64,000 bases of DNA from Chondrus crispus. Taxonomy: Eukaryota; Rhodophyta; Florideophyceae; Gigartinales; Gigartinaceae. The translations under genes and the position numbers were made by a program. Location of the stretch: positions 248,322 to 312,321 of the forward strand of contig NW_005178692.1 in NCBI RefSeq assembly GCF_000350225.1. The letters are read 5' to 3'. Shown one piece after another: positions 21,478 through 31,369 of this stretch. How positions within the stretch are numbered: the first letter of the stretch is position 1; the number at the start of each line of letters is the position of its first letter. The notes beneath the pieces are model-generated. The model saw nothing but the letters and a program-made list of their open reading frames with translations, searched no databases and was not told the origin of the DNA.

Positions 21478-24205
21478 ATCTTCGTCGAGCGATTGTCGGT
21501 ATTAATCCCCGCCAGGAAGAACGTCCCCGCTCGAGGCGGACGGAACCCTTGTCGAGCGAATACGTAAATTACCCCTCATGTGTAGGGAGAAAGGACCGCG
21601 CCGTGAGGGCGTGAAGACAACTTCGTTAGCCGAGTATCAGAGTTACTCCTCGAGAGGAGGGACGGATACGCCATTGGGCGAAAGGGACCTTTGGGCGAGG
21701 GGGAGGATAAAGTGTCCCTCGGGCGTAGGGTCGGGGAACACGCCGCTGAGGCGGGGATATCCTCGTCGAGCGAGTATATAAATTACTGCTCGAGGGGAGT
21801 GACGCATACGACATAGGGGTAGAACGGTCCCTCGTCGAACGAGTGATGAAAGGGCTCCTCGAGAGGCGAACACGCCGCGAGGCGGGACTTCACCTCATCA
21901 TGTGAGCAGATAAATTACCCCTTTCGAGTAGGGGTAAGGAACACGCCACCAGGGCGGATAAAAACCTCGTCAAACGAGTATATAAATTATTCGTCGCGTT
22001 GAGGGACGAACACATCGCGAGGCGGAAGTTAACCCTTTCATGCAAGCAGATACCGGCCAATCAGGAGGGGAGCCAACTCACCGGTCGAGTAGAGAAATTT
22101 CCCCTCATGAGTAACGGCAAGGAACCCGCCATGGAATGGAGGTACCCTCGGTATCCGGGCAGAAAAATTATTCTCAACACGAAAGGGGGTACTGGTGACG
22201 CCATCAAATCAGGGGAGATCTCGTCATTCCGGTAGAAGTATTCCCTTCTGAAGCTGGGAACTTGCCTTAAAGCGGAAGTACCCTCGCCAAACGACCGCGA
22301 TAAATTATCCCACCCCTGGGAACAGGGGGCGGAGCCACGCCAAGAGGCGGAGAATGACTTCGACAGACGAGCGATATTAATTACCTCACCCCCCAAAAGA
22401 GGGAGTATTGACACGTTAAGAGGCGGTACAGCACCTTGAGGAGGGAACCGGAATTTTCTCGACCGACGTACAGGGGGCCGCCTGTCGGCGAAAGTGACCT
22501 CGTTATGCGACCAATGCGAATGATCCCATCCGCCGGAAGACGGAGGATTCACACGCCAAGAGGCGGAGGATGACCTCGTCATGCAAGCTGTAAAACTTCC
22601 CGGCCGCATTTGGGAAACAGGTACCATGACTTTCTCCGTGCTTCGAAAATTCCCCACCCCAAATGGGGCGAATGTGTAGACAGGTAGCCACATTTACCCA
22701 TGACACTAGGGGGCTGTACGCGTCATCATCCGATGTGTGACCTCGTTACGCGAGTAGGATCAATTACCCCAGTCATGGGGTATGGAATACGACAGGAGGC
22801 GAGACAGACCTCGTTAAATGAGTATGACATTTTTCCCCAAGTGCAAGAGGGTGTACCGCCCACGCTATACAAGCGGGGACGACCTCGATAGACGAGTGAT
22901 ATTAATTAACTCACCCCGGGAGAGGCTGATTGACACGCCAAGAGGCGGTACGGAGGAACAGCACCTCGGTGAACGAGCGAAATAAATTGTTCAACCCCGG
23001 AAAAGGGGGATTGGACCCGCCAAAGGAGGATAATAACCTCGTCAAAGGAGTCTAGAAATTACCCCTCATGACTGGAGATGCAAAACGCGCCATGAGGGCG
23101 AAGAAGATACCTCGTCGTACGAGCAGCCAGATTATCCCTTGCCAGTAGGAATGTGAATGCGCCATGGAGACGTGCTGCCACCTCCTCGATCGGGTAGAAA
23201 TTATCCCCCGGGAGTAGGGATACGGAACACGCCACCAGGGCGGGAAATAACCTCGTCGAACGAGCATCGAAAGTCTTCCTCGAAATGAGGGACAAACACG
23301 CTACTAGGCAGGAACTAACCTCGTCACGAGAGTTGATAAGTTATCCCTTTGTGCAAAGGGATGCCGAACACGCCAAGCGAGCGAGTAGTCACCTCATCGG
23401 GCGAGTAGATACCATGCCCTACTCCCAGAGGGGTACAGGACCCGTCGCCAGGGCGGAAAGTCACATCGACAAACGAGTATATAAATTATCCCTTCGAGAT
23501 GCGCGACGAACACGCTGCTAGAGCGGGAGGATCCTCGTCAAACGAGTGGAAACTTATCGCTCGTGAGTCGGGAAGATCCTCGTCAACGAGTAATTGAATT
23601 AATCCTCGCAATGAGGGCGGACACGCCGCTTGGGGGGAGGACCCTCGAGAAACGAGGCTAGAACTTATCTCTCAAGAGGAGGGACCGACACGCTGCTTGA
23701 GCGGGAGTATCCTCGTTAACCGAGTATAGAATTTGTCCCTCGAGATGAGGGACTGACACGATTCTTGAGCGGGAAAACCCTCGGTAACAGAGTATAGAAT
23801 TTATCCCTCGAGATGAGGGACCGACACGCTTCTTGAGCGAGAGTACCCTCGTTAAACGAGTAAGATAAATTATCCTACCGCGCGAGGGGGACGGGCCCGC
23901 CACGAGGCAGAGAATGACCTCGATAACCGAGTGAAATAAATTATCCCACACTTGTGGTGGGGGGCATCCGCCAAGAGGCGGACAATGACCTCGACATACG
24001 AGCGAGATAATTTTTTCCTCCCCGATGGGGGGAGTGGACACGCCAGCCAGAGAAAAGGAACCTCGTGAACCGAGTACATAGACTTCTCCTCCAGGGGAGA
24101 GACGAGCACGCCATGAGGGTAAGGGGCTACCTCGCCGAGCGACTAGGAAAATTCTTCCTAGTGAAACCGCCACGAGAGCGAAAACTCCCTCGTCGAACTA
24201 GCCAT
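21478..24205. repeat. Array of ~38 tandem three-hairpin units
   Basis: About 38 degenerate units of 58-80 bp (mostly 67-74). Each unit has the same plan: hairpin 1 (CTCGTCAAACGAG), an AT spacer (TATAAATTAT), hairpin 2 (CCCTCGAGATGAGGG), a linker (ACGAACA), hairpin 3 (CGCCAAGAGGCG). Stems covary. Hairpin 1: CTCG/CGAG or CTCA/TGAG (21893). Hairpin 2: CCCTC/GAGGG, TCCCTTT/AAAGGGA (23343), CCCAC/GTGGG (23945), CTCCCC/GGGGAG (24016). Hairpin 3: CGCC/GGCG or CGCT/AGCG (23514, 23692, 23827). Unit lengths are often not multiples of three, so a peptide repeat is unlikely. It fills the 3' part of LTR element D. Role unknown. Confidence 0.85.
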
Positions 24206-24776
24206 AGCGTCTCGGGAGTCTGTCTCCCGGGGTTACGTCGGGGGTCGGTGGCGCCGCCAAGAGAACGCGTGGGCGCCCTTCATACTGTATCGCCAGCCTT
24301 TGGTATGGCCGGGGCAGCGCCACCCGCCTGAAAAATTAACATAAATTGAACTCCCGCCAAAAAAATCAAACCAGAAATTGAAACTGAAAAATAAACGGAA
24401 ATTAAACATCTGCCAAAAAATCAAACACAAAAATCGAAACACAATCAAATGGGCGAAATTGTCGGGCTAAGGCGTCTGGAGGCGGTTCGAGGGATCGTGG
24501 CGCGTGTTTCCAGCGGGCATTGCTGTAGGTACACTGCGTACCTCATTGAGGGAGCAACAGGGCCGGGATACAGCCAGATGTAATATCTGAGAAACGCGAC
24601 CGTTCGGCGATTTCGGACGCGGAGTTGCGCTTGTTGCCATAGAACCCGCGCGGGCGGGAGCAACCGCGACGGTGGTGGGCACCGTGAAGGTGGCGAAGGA
24701 ACCCAAGGTGGTACTGGGGGAGAGGACGGTGGATAAAGTACCGGAAGAAGATCTCGCTAAATACGGGGAGGATATG
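24206..24776. other. Element D, A-rich spacer
   Basis: Contains an A-rich stretch (24330-24445) with loose ~50-bp repetition (CCGCCAAAAAAATCAAA near 24354, CTGCCAAAAAATCAAAC near 24411). No supported gene. An ORF of 203 codons on the minus strand (24467-25078) crosses repeat arrays and looks accidental. Confidence 0.4.
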
Positions 24777-24945
24777 GACTCGTTGAATCGAGGGTTAGAT
24801 CGACTCGTGGTATCGAGGGTTAGGACGACTCGTGAGAACGAGGATTGCAACAACTCGAGAAATCGAGGATTAGGACAGCTCATGATACTGAGGATGTGAA
24901 CGCCCCTCAGTTGGGGAATTAGAACATCTCGTGAGACCGAGGTAG
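24777..24945. repeat. Array of ~7 single-hairpin units (~24-30 bp)
   Basis: Successive hairpins read CTCGTTGAATCGAG, CTCGTGGTATCGAG, CTCGTGAGAACGAG, CTCGAGAAATCGAG, CTCATGATACTGAG, CCCCTCAGTTGGGG and CTCGTGAGACCGAG, separated by linkers such as GGTTAGGACGA. Stem changes are matched on both sides (CTCG/CGAG to CTCA/TGAG or CCCC/GGGG). Confidence 0.75.
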
Positions 24946-25049
24946 TGACAGCACAGATTAAACTGTGAGACGATTTCCACCAGATAGGCGAAGGGTAACT
25001 GCATGACCGACCGAGCCGCGGTCCCGTCATCAAGTATTCGATCTCCCCA

Positions 25050-25262
25050 GCCACCCAGGGACTTTTCTTCGTCCTCAACGACGGTACTCTGCCCTTTCAC
25101 AGAGAATTTCCTCGTCGTTGATGACGATAACCTCCTTGCTTCGTGGGGATTTTGTACGTCCTTGATGACGATAATTCCCCGTTGCACAGGGAATTATTCC
25201 ACGCCCTTGGAAACTGTAATCTCCCCTTCCACAGAGAGATTTCTTTGTCCTTTGACCTGTGA
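25050..25262. repeat. Array of ~4 two-hairpin units (~47 bp)
   Basis: Each unit pairs a CGTC...GACG hairpin (CGTCGTTGATGACG at 25113; CGTCCTTGATGACG at 25157) with a second one (CTCTGCCCTTTCACAGAG at 25087; TTCCCCGTTGCACAGGGAA at 25174; CTCCCCTTCCACAGAGAG at 25220). Sequence differs from the other arrays but the hairpin-linker plan is the same. Confidence 0.65.
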
Positions 25263-25383
25263 GAGGAGGACACTCCTACGACCGAAAACCGGAGGAAGGG
25301 AACCGAAATTTCTTCTGACAAGCTTGTCCGTCGAGGGGATTGGTCTGCCCATAGCCCGGGGAGTCCGAAGTTGGCACGCGATG

Positions 25384-25620
25384 GTACGCTGACTTGCCGC
25401 GGTAGCACGCGAGGTTAACGCTGTACTACACGAGTTCATAACAAGCGATCGGAGGCCAAAAGGACGCGGTAGTACGCGACATTGACTCGGTAATATGCGA
25501 GGGTGGACGCGGTGGTTCGCTAAATAGACGCGATAGTACGCGAGATTGACGCAATAGTCCGCGGGGTAGAAACAGGCGGTAGGCCGCGAGGTAAGGACAC
25601 GTATGGACGTGACTCAGGAC
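25384..25620. repeat. Array of ~8 short-hairpin units (~25-28 bp)
   Basis: Units carry a 4-bp stem around a six-base loop: ACGCGGTAGTACGCGA, ACTCGGTAATATGCGA, ACGCGGTGGTTCGCT, ACGCGATAGTACGCGA, ACGCAATAGTCCGCG. It lies directly after the gag-like ORFs of element D. Confidence 0.7.
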
Positions 25621-25658
25621 TCGTCCTAGGCGAAGGCGACGACGGAAAGTCGTCGGAT

Positions 25659-26216
25659 CTAAACCTGGGCGCCCCTTTCGGCGCCGGGACTGGCGGTGCC
25701 TCCGACGGTCCTTGTACTTCTCGCCTTTTTCACGTCCTGGAGCGGCTGCACCGCCCTCGAGATTATTCCGGGGGGAGCCCGTGTAGGAGAAATCACCTTT
25801 GAGGTGGAAATTACTGGCGGGTGCCCCATCTCGAGACGCAATCGCCACGAGTTCATCGACCCCGCCTTGGAGGTGGTAAAATGGGGAACGGACCCCATTA
25901 TACGGACCGTAATCTTCGCGGCCTCCACCGCCGGGGTCGTCACGTTGGCGAAGAGCATGCTCTCGTTCAACGGTAGTAACTCGTCTTTGGGGAGGGTTAG
26001 TACACTGCACCCGGTGGGGTGTGGTGGTCGTCTCGACATTCGTCGGAAGGGCATCAGCGTGGGAACAACTGACTCAGATCCGGTCTTGTGCACCGCAGCT
26101 GATCTGGGGCCGGAAGTCTCGGGAACGGACACCTCTTGTCGCAGGGTACGAACTTCCTCCGACCGGTCCTTGATCTCTTGTTTCAGAGTGGTTACCTCAG
26201 CGAGCATGTCAGACAA
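25659..26216 (-). pseudogene. Gag-like ORF of element D, second copy, N-terminal type
   Basis: 185 codons. It opens with a coiled-coil-like heptad stretch (EVTTLKQEIKDRSEEVRTLRQEV) and then DELLPLNESMLFANVTTP, which aligns with EELPRLNKSMLLSDVTMP in the ORF 26295-27158. The two copies are about 1.0 kb apart, so this is a tandem duplication inside the gag-like region. No zinc knuckle is seen. The name gag-like rests on position after the primer-binding site, coiled coil and basic linker, not on a recognised capsid domain. Confidence 0.5.
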
Positions 26217-26294
26217 GTCCTTCTGTCACGCTTGAGTTAATACGCCGTTGGAGGCGGAGAGACGTTCGCGATCTCGCACGGGGTTGACATCTTC

Positions 26295-27158
26295 TTAAAC
26301 GGCGACGGACTCAACCACTTGGCTGTTGAGCTTTCCTGGCAGCACTGACGATTGTGCTGTGAGTTTTTCCGCCACCGTGGCAAGGGTGAGGCGTTCTGCC
26401 TCTTGGAGATTATCGCGGAAGCTCCGAGAGATCCACGCCACAACGGGCGGCGAAACGTCTCGAGGAATGATTTCTCGGAAGCTCTCCGACCTGGACAACA
26501 TGTCTTGAAACACCTTTGAACGGTGGTTCGTCGGCTTCCAAACAGAAATTCGTTTCTGTTTGGGGCCGAACGTCGGCGTTGGAGCCGTGAGCGACTCTGA
26601 CTCGGAATCGGACCCCGAGTCAGAGGAGGATGACGAGGACGGGCTCGAGTATCTGTCCGGCGGGTAACCATCCTTTCGTCCTTTGCGACGGTGAGCCTTC
26701 CACTCTTTCCGACTGGGTTTGGACTTTTTTCGCCGTCCACTCCCCTCGTCGTCTGACCTTTCCCCTTGGTCGGGGTTCATCCCCAGTAAATTCTGGGAAG
26801 GCAAATCACTTTCGAGGTGGATAGGTCCGGCGGAGGCTCCCTCGCGGGATGCTCCGGCCGCGGTTCGCGAGGCCTGAGGGTTGGCAGAAAATTGGATAGC
26901 GGTCTCCATGGAGGGGACCGGTATCTCCGCGGCATGCAGCGCCGGCATTGTCACGTCGGATAAGAGCATGCTCTTATTCAACCGGGGTAACTCCTCAGCG
27001 GGAGAGAGAGTAGCTACTCCGACTGTGGTCGGGGGGATCACAGCAGCGGTGGCTGGTGGTTGCGTCTCCGATCCGCCCTGGGGACCAGGCAACGAATGGG
27101 ATCGGCGCGTCTTCAAGACGGTAATTTCTTGACGGAGGCCAGCAACCTCCTCTGACAA
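26295..27158 (-). CDS. Gag-like ORF of element D, 287 aa
   Basis: It begins MSEEVAGLRQEITVL (coiled coil), continues with the LNKSMLLSDVTMPALHAAE block, then a basic linker (GRRKKSKPSRKEWKAHRRKGRK) and a long Ser/Asp/Glu run (near 26590-26650). It ends in an Arg-rich domain (SESFREI...VVAWISRSFRDNLQEAERL) that is homologous to the N-terminus of the upstream ORF 26995-27504. So this ORF joins the back half of unit 1 to the front half of unit 2. Basic linkers of this kind suit nucleic-acid binding. Function otherwise unknown. Confidence 0.55.
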   Translation of the reverse strand: MSEEVAGLRQEITVLKTRRSHSLPGPQGGSETQPPATAAVIPPTTVGVATLSPAEELPRLNKSMLLSDVTMPALHAAEIPVPSMETAIQFSANPQASRTAAGASREGASAGPIHLESDLPSQNLLGMNPDQGERSDDEGSGRRKKSKPSRKEWKAHRRKGRKDGYPPDRYSSPSSSSSSDSGSDSESESLTAPTPTFGPKQKRISVWKPTNHRSKVFQDMLSRSESFREIIPRDVSPPVVAWISRSFRDNLQEAERLTLATVAEKLTAQSSVLPGKLNSQVVESVAV

Positions 27159-27504
27159 GGAAGCGATTTTTTTCAGAGGGTTTGTCGCCTCTGGCAGATA
27201 TATACGACTGCCAGGCCGTGGTTATTACGCCTACAAGGGCGGAAAGTCGATCGCGTTCTCGCACGGCTTGCACTTTGGCTTGGGTCGCGATAGTTTCCTC
27301 AATAAAAGACTGGAGGTTTTCTCGCAGCGCCGACGGTTGCGCTGCGAGCTTCTCCGCTACAGTATTGAGCCTGTATCTTTCGGCTTCTCGGAGGGCCTCG
27401 CGGCAACTCCGAGTGATCCACGACGCAACTGGGTGAGGCACGTTTCGAGGACGGGCCTCACGGGACGATTCGGACCCGGATACCATAGCCTTGAGCTTGT
27501 CCAA
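26995..27504 (-). pseudogene. Gag-like ORF of element D, first copy, N-terminal domain
   Basis: The frame reads MDKLKAMVSGSESSREARP, then VASWITRSCREALREAERYRLNTVAEKLAAQPSAL, homologous to the C-terminal domain of 26295-27158 with 985 bp between matching residues. Near 27176 a run of seven A on the minus strand (CTGAAAAAAATCG) separates this frame from the next one; a one-base slip there would join them. This is either a mutation or a frameshift site. The first ATG after the primer-binding site is at 27504. Confidence 0.5.
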
Positions 27505-27570
27505 CCCTGTTGAAACAGAGAGAGAACACCTAGGACCAAAAACGATAAGGGATAAGGGACACTCCGTAGA

Positions 27571-27589
27571 CTTCTAGGTCAGGAGACCA
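27571..27589 (-). promoter_or_regulatory. tRNA primer-binding site of element D
   Basis: Minus strand TGGTCTCCTGACCTAGAAG, three bases from the 5' LTR. It matches the sites of A, B and C except for one base. Confidence 0.8.
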
Positions 27590-27592
27590 AAA

Positions 27593-28189
27593 TGTCGTGC
27601 ACTGAGGGGGAAGCGTTGGGTCCCCCTCTGGCAGAGCGCGCGCGTTCGGGGGCGCGTTGGGGAGTTATCGGGAGACCACCCGTAAGGGACCGGTACGGGG
27701 CCGGGCGCGAAGCGCAGTACGGAATTGGAGAGGTAAAAGAAAATGGAGGACACGCCCAGGAGGGGAGGAGCGGTAGGGACAGGCTGGCGCGCACGCTACA
27801 GTAGGGGAGCACGGGGCGCGCACGGTAGAGGTAGGTGGGAATCGGGACGTAGATGGCTCGCTGGGTACCGTCGTAGGACGGGGACCGACGCGAGGCTACG
27901 GCTCCGATTCCAGAAACCCGAGTTGTAGACCCAAAGCTTCGTGAGGATTTACTTCGGGTCGGACGTCGGCTATATACTAGCCGACGTCGGAGCTATAATT
28001 AATTAAACTAAAAAACACTAAAATAACACGGCGGCGGTGGCCAGAGAAAGCCCTCCTGGTTAGGAGGTATGACACCCATTACACGTGGGGGATGGCACGG
28101 ATAGACATGATAGGTCACTTAAGATAGTGTGGTATGCCGCGTGTGCTACAGTACAACACCACGATTGAGCGGGCAGTCAGTGCTCTACA
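27593..28189 (-). repeat. 5' LTR of element D
   Basis: 597 bp, near-identical to 20017-20612, with the same TGTCGTGCACTGAG and TGCTCTACA edges and the same TATATA-centred palindrome (GTCGGCTATATACTAGCCGAC) near 27968. Confidence 0.9.
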
Positions 28190-28194
28190 GCGTC

Positions 28195-28579
28195 TCCTTC
28201 CCCCCTTTCTTAGGGCGTCCGCGGATCAGTGACGCCCCTCAGAGTACTTGAGTCCGTACGACACGGACCTTTCCCTGTCGAACTTGGGCTCACGGGAGTC
28301 AGAGGGTCGACCGATTCTTTTCGGTCATCGTTGCCCCCGTCGCCATCTTTACGCCTCACCGGGACGTCTGCTGTCCCGGTGTCTTGTTCTCTTAACGTCG
28401 GGCCTTCGGAAGCCTCGGCGTGCGCTCCCTCCTGTATCGGCATTACAGGAGCTCCCGTGCTCGCCTCCGGTAGCGGGGTATGTATTATCGGACAATACCC
28501 CCCGTGTCCTTGTCGAGCCCGCGGGGTCGGGTCTATTTCGGTGGCAAAAGACGGCTCACGCGACCGCGTGTAAGTAACC
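28195..28579 (-). pseudogene. Element C fragment between D and B (gag-pro linker)
   Basis: This piece joins to C's gag (42678 onward) across the GTCTT duplication of B, and to 19836-20011 across the GCGTC duplication of D. On the minus strand one frame is open throughout (TYTRSREPSFATEIDPTPRA ... DDRKESVDPLTPVSP), acidic and Pro-rich, with no recognised domain. It probably links capsid to protease. Confidence 0.6.
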
Positions 28580-28584
28580 GTCTT

Positions 28585-29598
28585 TGTAGTGCAATGTGCC
28601 TGGCAGGCCGCGAACACAGTCCGACGGTCAAACAAAAAGAAGAAAAACAACAACAGCAACAACCACTGCCGATGGCACGCGCTACGGAGCGTTCGAGACT
28701 CCCTTTACCCTTGTGTGGGCTTGCGGCCCACGGTAGCTCAACTCCGACGCGGGGGTTAAGGGAAGGCACCCGGCCGGGAGAATAATGGTGGTAGAAACTT
28801 GTGAAGACTTGAGTGCTCTACGAGTGCGAGTTGGGTTTGTCTACGAGGATGTAACCGCGGTTAGCTGGGTTGTAAGGCCAATGCTCGACGACCGTCTTCA
28901 ACACCTTGGGTGTAATTCAAGGTCTTCGACGGGGGCTTGTTCAGCACTACCCGATGGGATCGTAACCGTGTAGCAACGCTACTACCGACGTGTTGCCGGA
29001 TGGCTAAAAACACCCTCACCAGCGCGATCGCGATCGCGGTAGGCGGTACCAACTCTGTCTTATACAGTAAGACCTTCGACAGAGGCGTCGTTACAACAGC
29101 CTTCCTACGGACCTTGAAACAGTAGCAGCGCTACACGACGTGTTGCCCGATCGCAAAAACACCTACAACGGATCGGTCGCAACCAACTCCGATGGAACCA
29201 ACACAATTAAGGGAAAAATAGATGCAGAGATAGAAAAGGATAGGGAAATAAAGGAAAAAGGAAAGGGACCCCCGAGCGCTGAAGGATGATGTACGCTTAG
29301 GTAAAAGGGAGCGTCTTGGTAGAGACGGACTTGGACCAAGGCGACATTCAACTCCGGCAACTCAGGTTGTCTTTATTGACTTGGTCGGACAAAGGGCTAA
29401 GTTATATAGAGCCCCGCAGGGGCGAGTACAGTAGCTCCCGGCTCTAGATTCTAGATCTAATTAGTAAATAAATTAAATAATTGAAATAATCGTGCGCTTC
29501 GTCGCACACGTGTGTCCCCCAAACCCGGACTACAGTACCCAAATTTTTTCCTTTTTCACTTCTTTTCACCCCCCTTTTTAGGTACGTATTGCACTACA
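28585..29598 (-). repeat. 3' LTR of element B
   Basis: 1014 bp; plus-strand edges TGTAGTGCAATGTGCC and GTATTGCACTACA. Minus-strand TATA CTATATAAC near 29405. Small indels and substitutions against the 5' LTR are concentrated near 28742-28780. Confidence 0.9.
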
Positions 29599-29612
29599 TA
29601 TCCCCTTTCTGA
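29599..29612 (-). promoter_or_regulatory. Polypurine tract of element B
   Basis: Minus strand CTCAGAAAGGGGATA abuts the 3' LTR; counterpart of the tracts at 2432 and 18819. Confidence 0.8.
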
Positions 29613-30949
29613 GCGCCCTTGCGCAACGCGCCGCTCAGCAGAATCTCCTAAGTCTTTCATCCCTTTTCGACCGACGGTCGCCGCGTGTGCAAGGGTAAGA
29701 CGAAAACCAACTTGTGCCATCGACCTGCGATCCATCGACTCACATGCCTCATCCTCAATCGGAGCGAACGGGCTGGAACACTGACCTTGATCCCCATGAG
29801 ATAAGCTTCTCATACAAGCTTGGCGCACCCCGAGGTTTGGTTACTTTGGCCTTATATCCATTGCAGCCGGTGGGGCCGTGTTCTCGAGCTACACTGTCCT
29901 TACAGTCTCTCTTTCCTTTGTGACGTTGTCGTCGAGTTGTCCTCGTGGCTTCCTCATGTAAAATGAGGTGGTGTCAATGTCCCTTTATTATGTCCTCTGA
30001 CCACCACAGCGTCGTCGTCGCGAAGTCGGCGCCGTCATTTCCCTTTTGTCGTCGCTGATACGCAGGTCTCGATATGTCGACGTCGACGACGGGAGTCACA
30101 GGGTTCTGGGCCTTGGCTCAGAGGGTTCATGGCAATTTAAGCCTTGCAAGGACAAAGTGTCGTGTACGAATTTGACACGTGTACAGGTGTTCGGAAGTGT
30201 CCTCAGCCTGTGGTCGGGATTCGAACGAGACGTCCATTTTGTGGTTACCCTCCTAACCGTCGGGGGACACTGCGGGAAGTATTTCAGACATCCGTTCTCG
30301 GAAATCATTGCCAGCTTCTGAACTTCGGGGGTGCTACGTAGGCGGGGTGTGGGGACAAATCCTCATTTTTTTCCTCGTTCGGTTGTCGTACGACCGAGGC
30401 CACTCGTGGCCGCGACCGTCAACAGAAATCTGTGGCAATTGTTCTAATCTCCCTCGCGTCGACACTGCAACAATAAAAAGATTCGTAAAGGGCGTCGGAG
30501 CTCGTATCACTTCATGACACGTCTATCTTTGACGAATACTGTCTTCTTCGTACGAGGTGCCACAAAATGTGACCTCCTCGACCGGGTTCTGCTCTCGCGC
30601 AGGCCTTACAGCCTACAGTACCAAATCGTCGATACTCGGTAAAAACATTGCGAGGGTTACTCGCCATTTGCACGTCGTCCTCGTTTTCGGTAGTCGTACG
30701 CGTCTTCCTCGCGTGTCCACGAAACGTTTGTTCTTCTACACGCGAGCCATCGTTTCCCTTCGGCGAGTACCGTCCTGCGGTCGTACCCCTCTTTTCACCA
30801 ACTTGCTCCTCTTTTTTGCATTTTCAATTTTCCCTTCCCTGATTCCCCTATGTTTCCTTCTCTTCAATCCCTCCTCCTTATCTTTGGCAATTTTCCTCCC
30901 TCTTTTCATGTGCCCTGACTCTGCCTAACGAGGGAGGCAACGTGCGTGT

Positions 30950-31369
30950 TTACAGCATCTCCGACTTCCTCCTTTCATTTGACCTCTTCTTGCCGTCGGC
31001 CGGGGCGTGGCGGTCCCAGACAATTTTCCTAGTCGCCCTCCCCCCTTTTTGTTCAGCCGTCCACGAGACGTCATCAATGATCGCAACTTCAGCTGCTCCG
31101 TTGCCCGTTTGGAGATTCCTCCTCAAGGAAATGCAGTCCCCGTGGAGTCTCTGAGGTGGTCCCCATCCCCACATAGCCCAAGCCATACTCACAGACTCAA
31201 TCTCGCATTCTCTTTCTCCCATTCTCGATGTGCGTCTTCCCTTTCCTCCTCTTTTGCGGTTTACCTCCTCTTTTTGTCTCTCCCTTTTTACCTCTTCAAA
31301 TTCCTCACTTACCTCCTCTTTTCTCGCACATCGGGCATCCTCTAAAACGTCATCAAGACCACCTACCAC
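30950..31369 (-). CDS. Post-pol sense ORF, C-terminal part, 139 aa
   Basis: A charged, Arg/Glu-rich start (EEVSEEFEEVKRERQKEEV), then a block ending ATRKIVWDRHAPADGKKRS and KSEML plus stop. The same end is encoded at 1-98 in element Z. No transmembrane helix or Cys cluster, so there is no sign of an envelope protein. Probably the tail of a larger broken ORF. Unknown function. Confidence 0.5.
   Translation of the reverse strand: MVGGLDDVLEDARCARKEEVSEEFEEVKRERQKEEVNRKRGGKGRRTSRMGERECEIESVSMAWAMWGWGPPQRLHGDCISLRRNLQTGNGAAEVAIIDDVSWTAEQKGGRATRKIVWDRHAPADGKKRSNERRKSEML

Larger units (their letters stand above)
20017..28189 (-). mobile_element. Element D: pol-less LTR element with hairpin arrays
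   Basis: 8173 bp between two ~597-bp LTRs that differ at roughly ten positions, flanked by TSD GCGTC (20012-20016 and 28190-28194). Orientation is minus: a primer-binding site lies beside the right LTR and a polypurine tract beside the left one. From its 5' end it holds gag-like ORFs (27504-25659, duplicated in tandem), then four blocks of tandem hairpin repeats, then about 0.85 kb of plain sequence. I find no protease, RT, RNase H or integrase motif, so it must use enzymes supplied in trans. It resembles TR-GAG or LARD-type non-autonomous elements of plants in layout. Confidence 0.88.

Noticed and set aside
22061-24173. Protein-coding repeats (ORFs 22061-22693 and 23658-24173, minus)
   Set aside because: Some units are near 72 bp and give recurring peptides such as SRSFSASWRARPP, but lengths range from 58 to 80 bp and frames shift between units; stem covariation explains the conservation better.
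21478-24205. CRISPR array
   Set aside because: Units are tandem and degenerate throughout; there is no constant repeat with unique spacers and the setting is a eukaryotic LTR element.
21478-24205. Hammerhead-type ribozyme repeats (retrozyme)
   Set aside because: I looked for the CTGATGA and GAAA core in the units and did not see it.
29613-30950. Antisense ORF homologue in element B
   Set aside because: Plus-strand frames here show no match to the 643-aa ORF; the B region is also about 1 kb shorter at this point.
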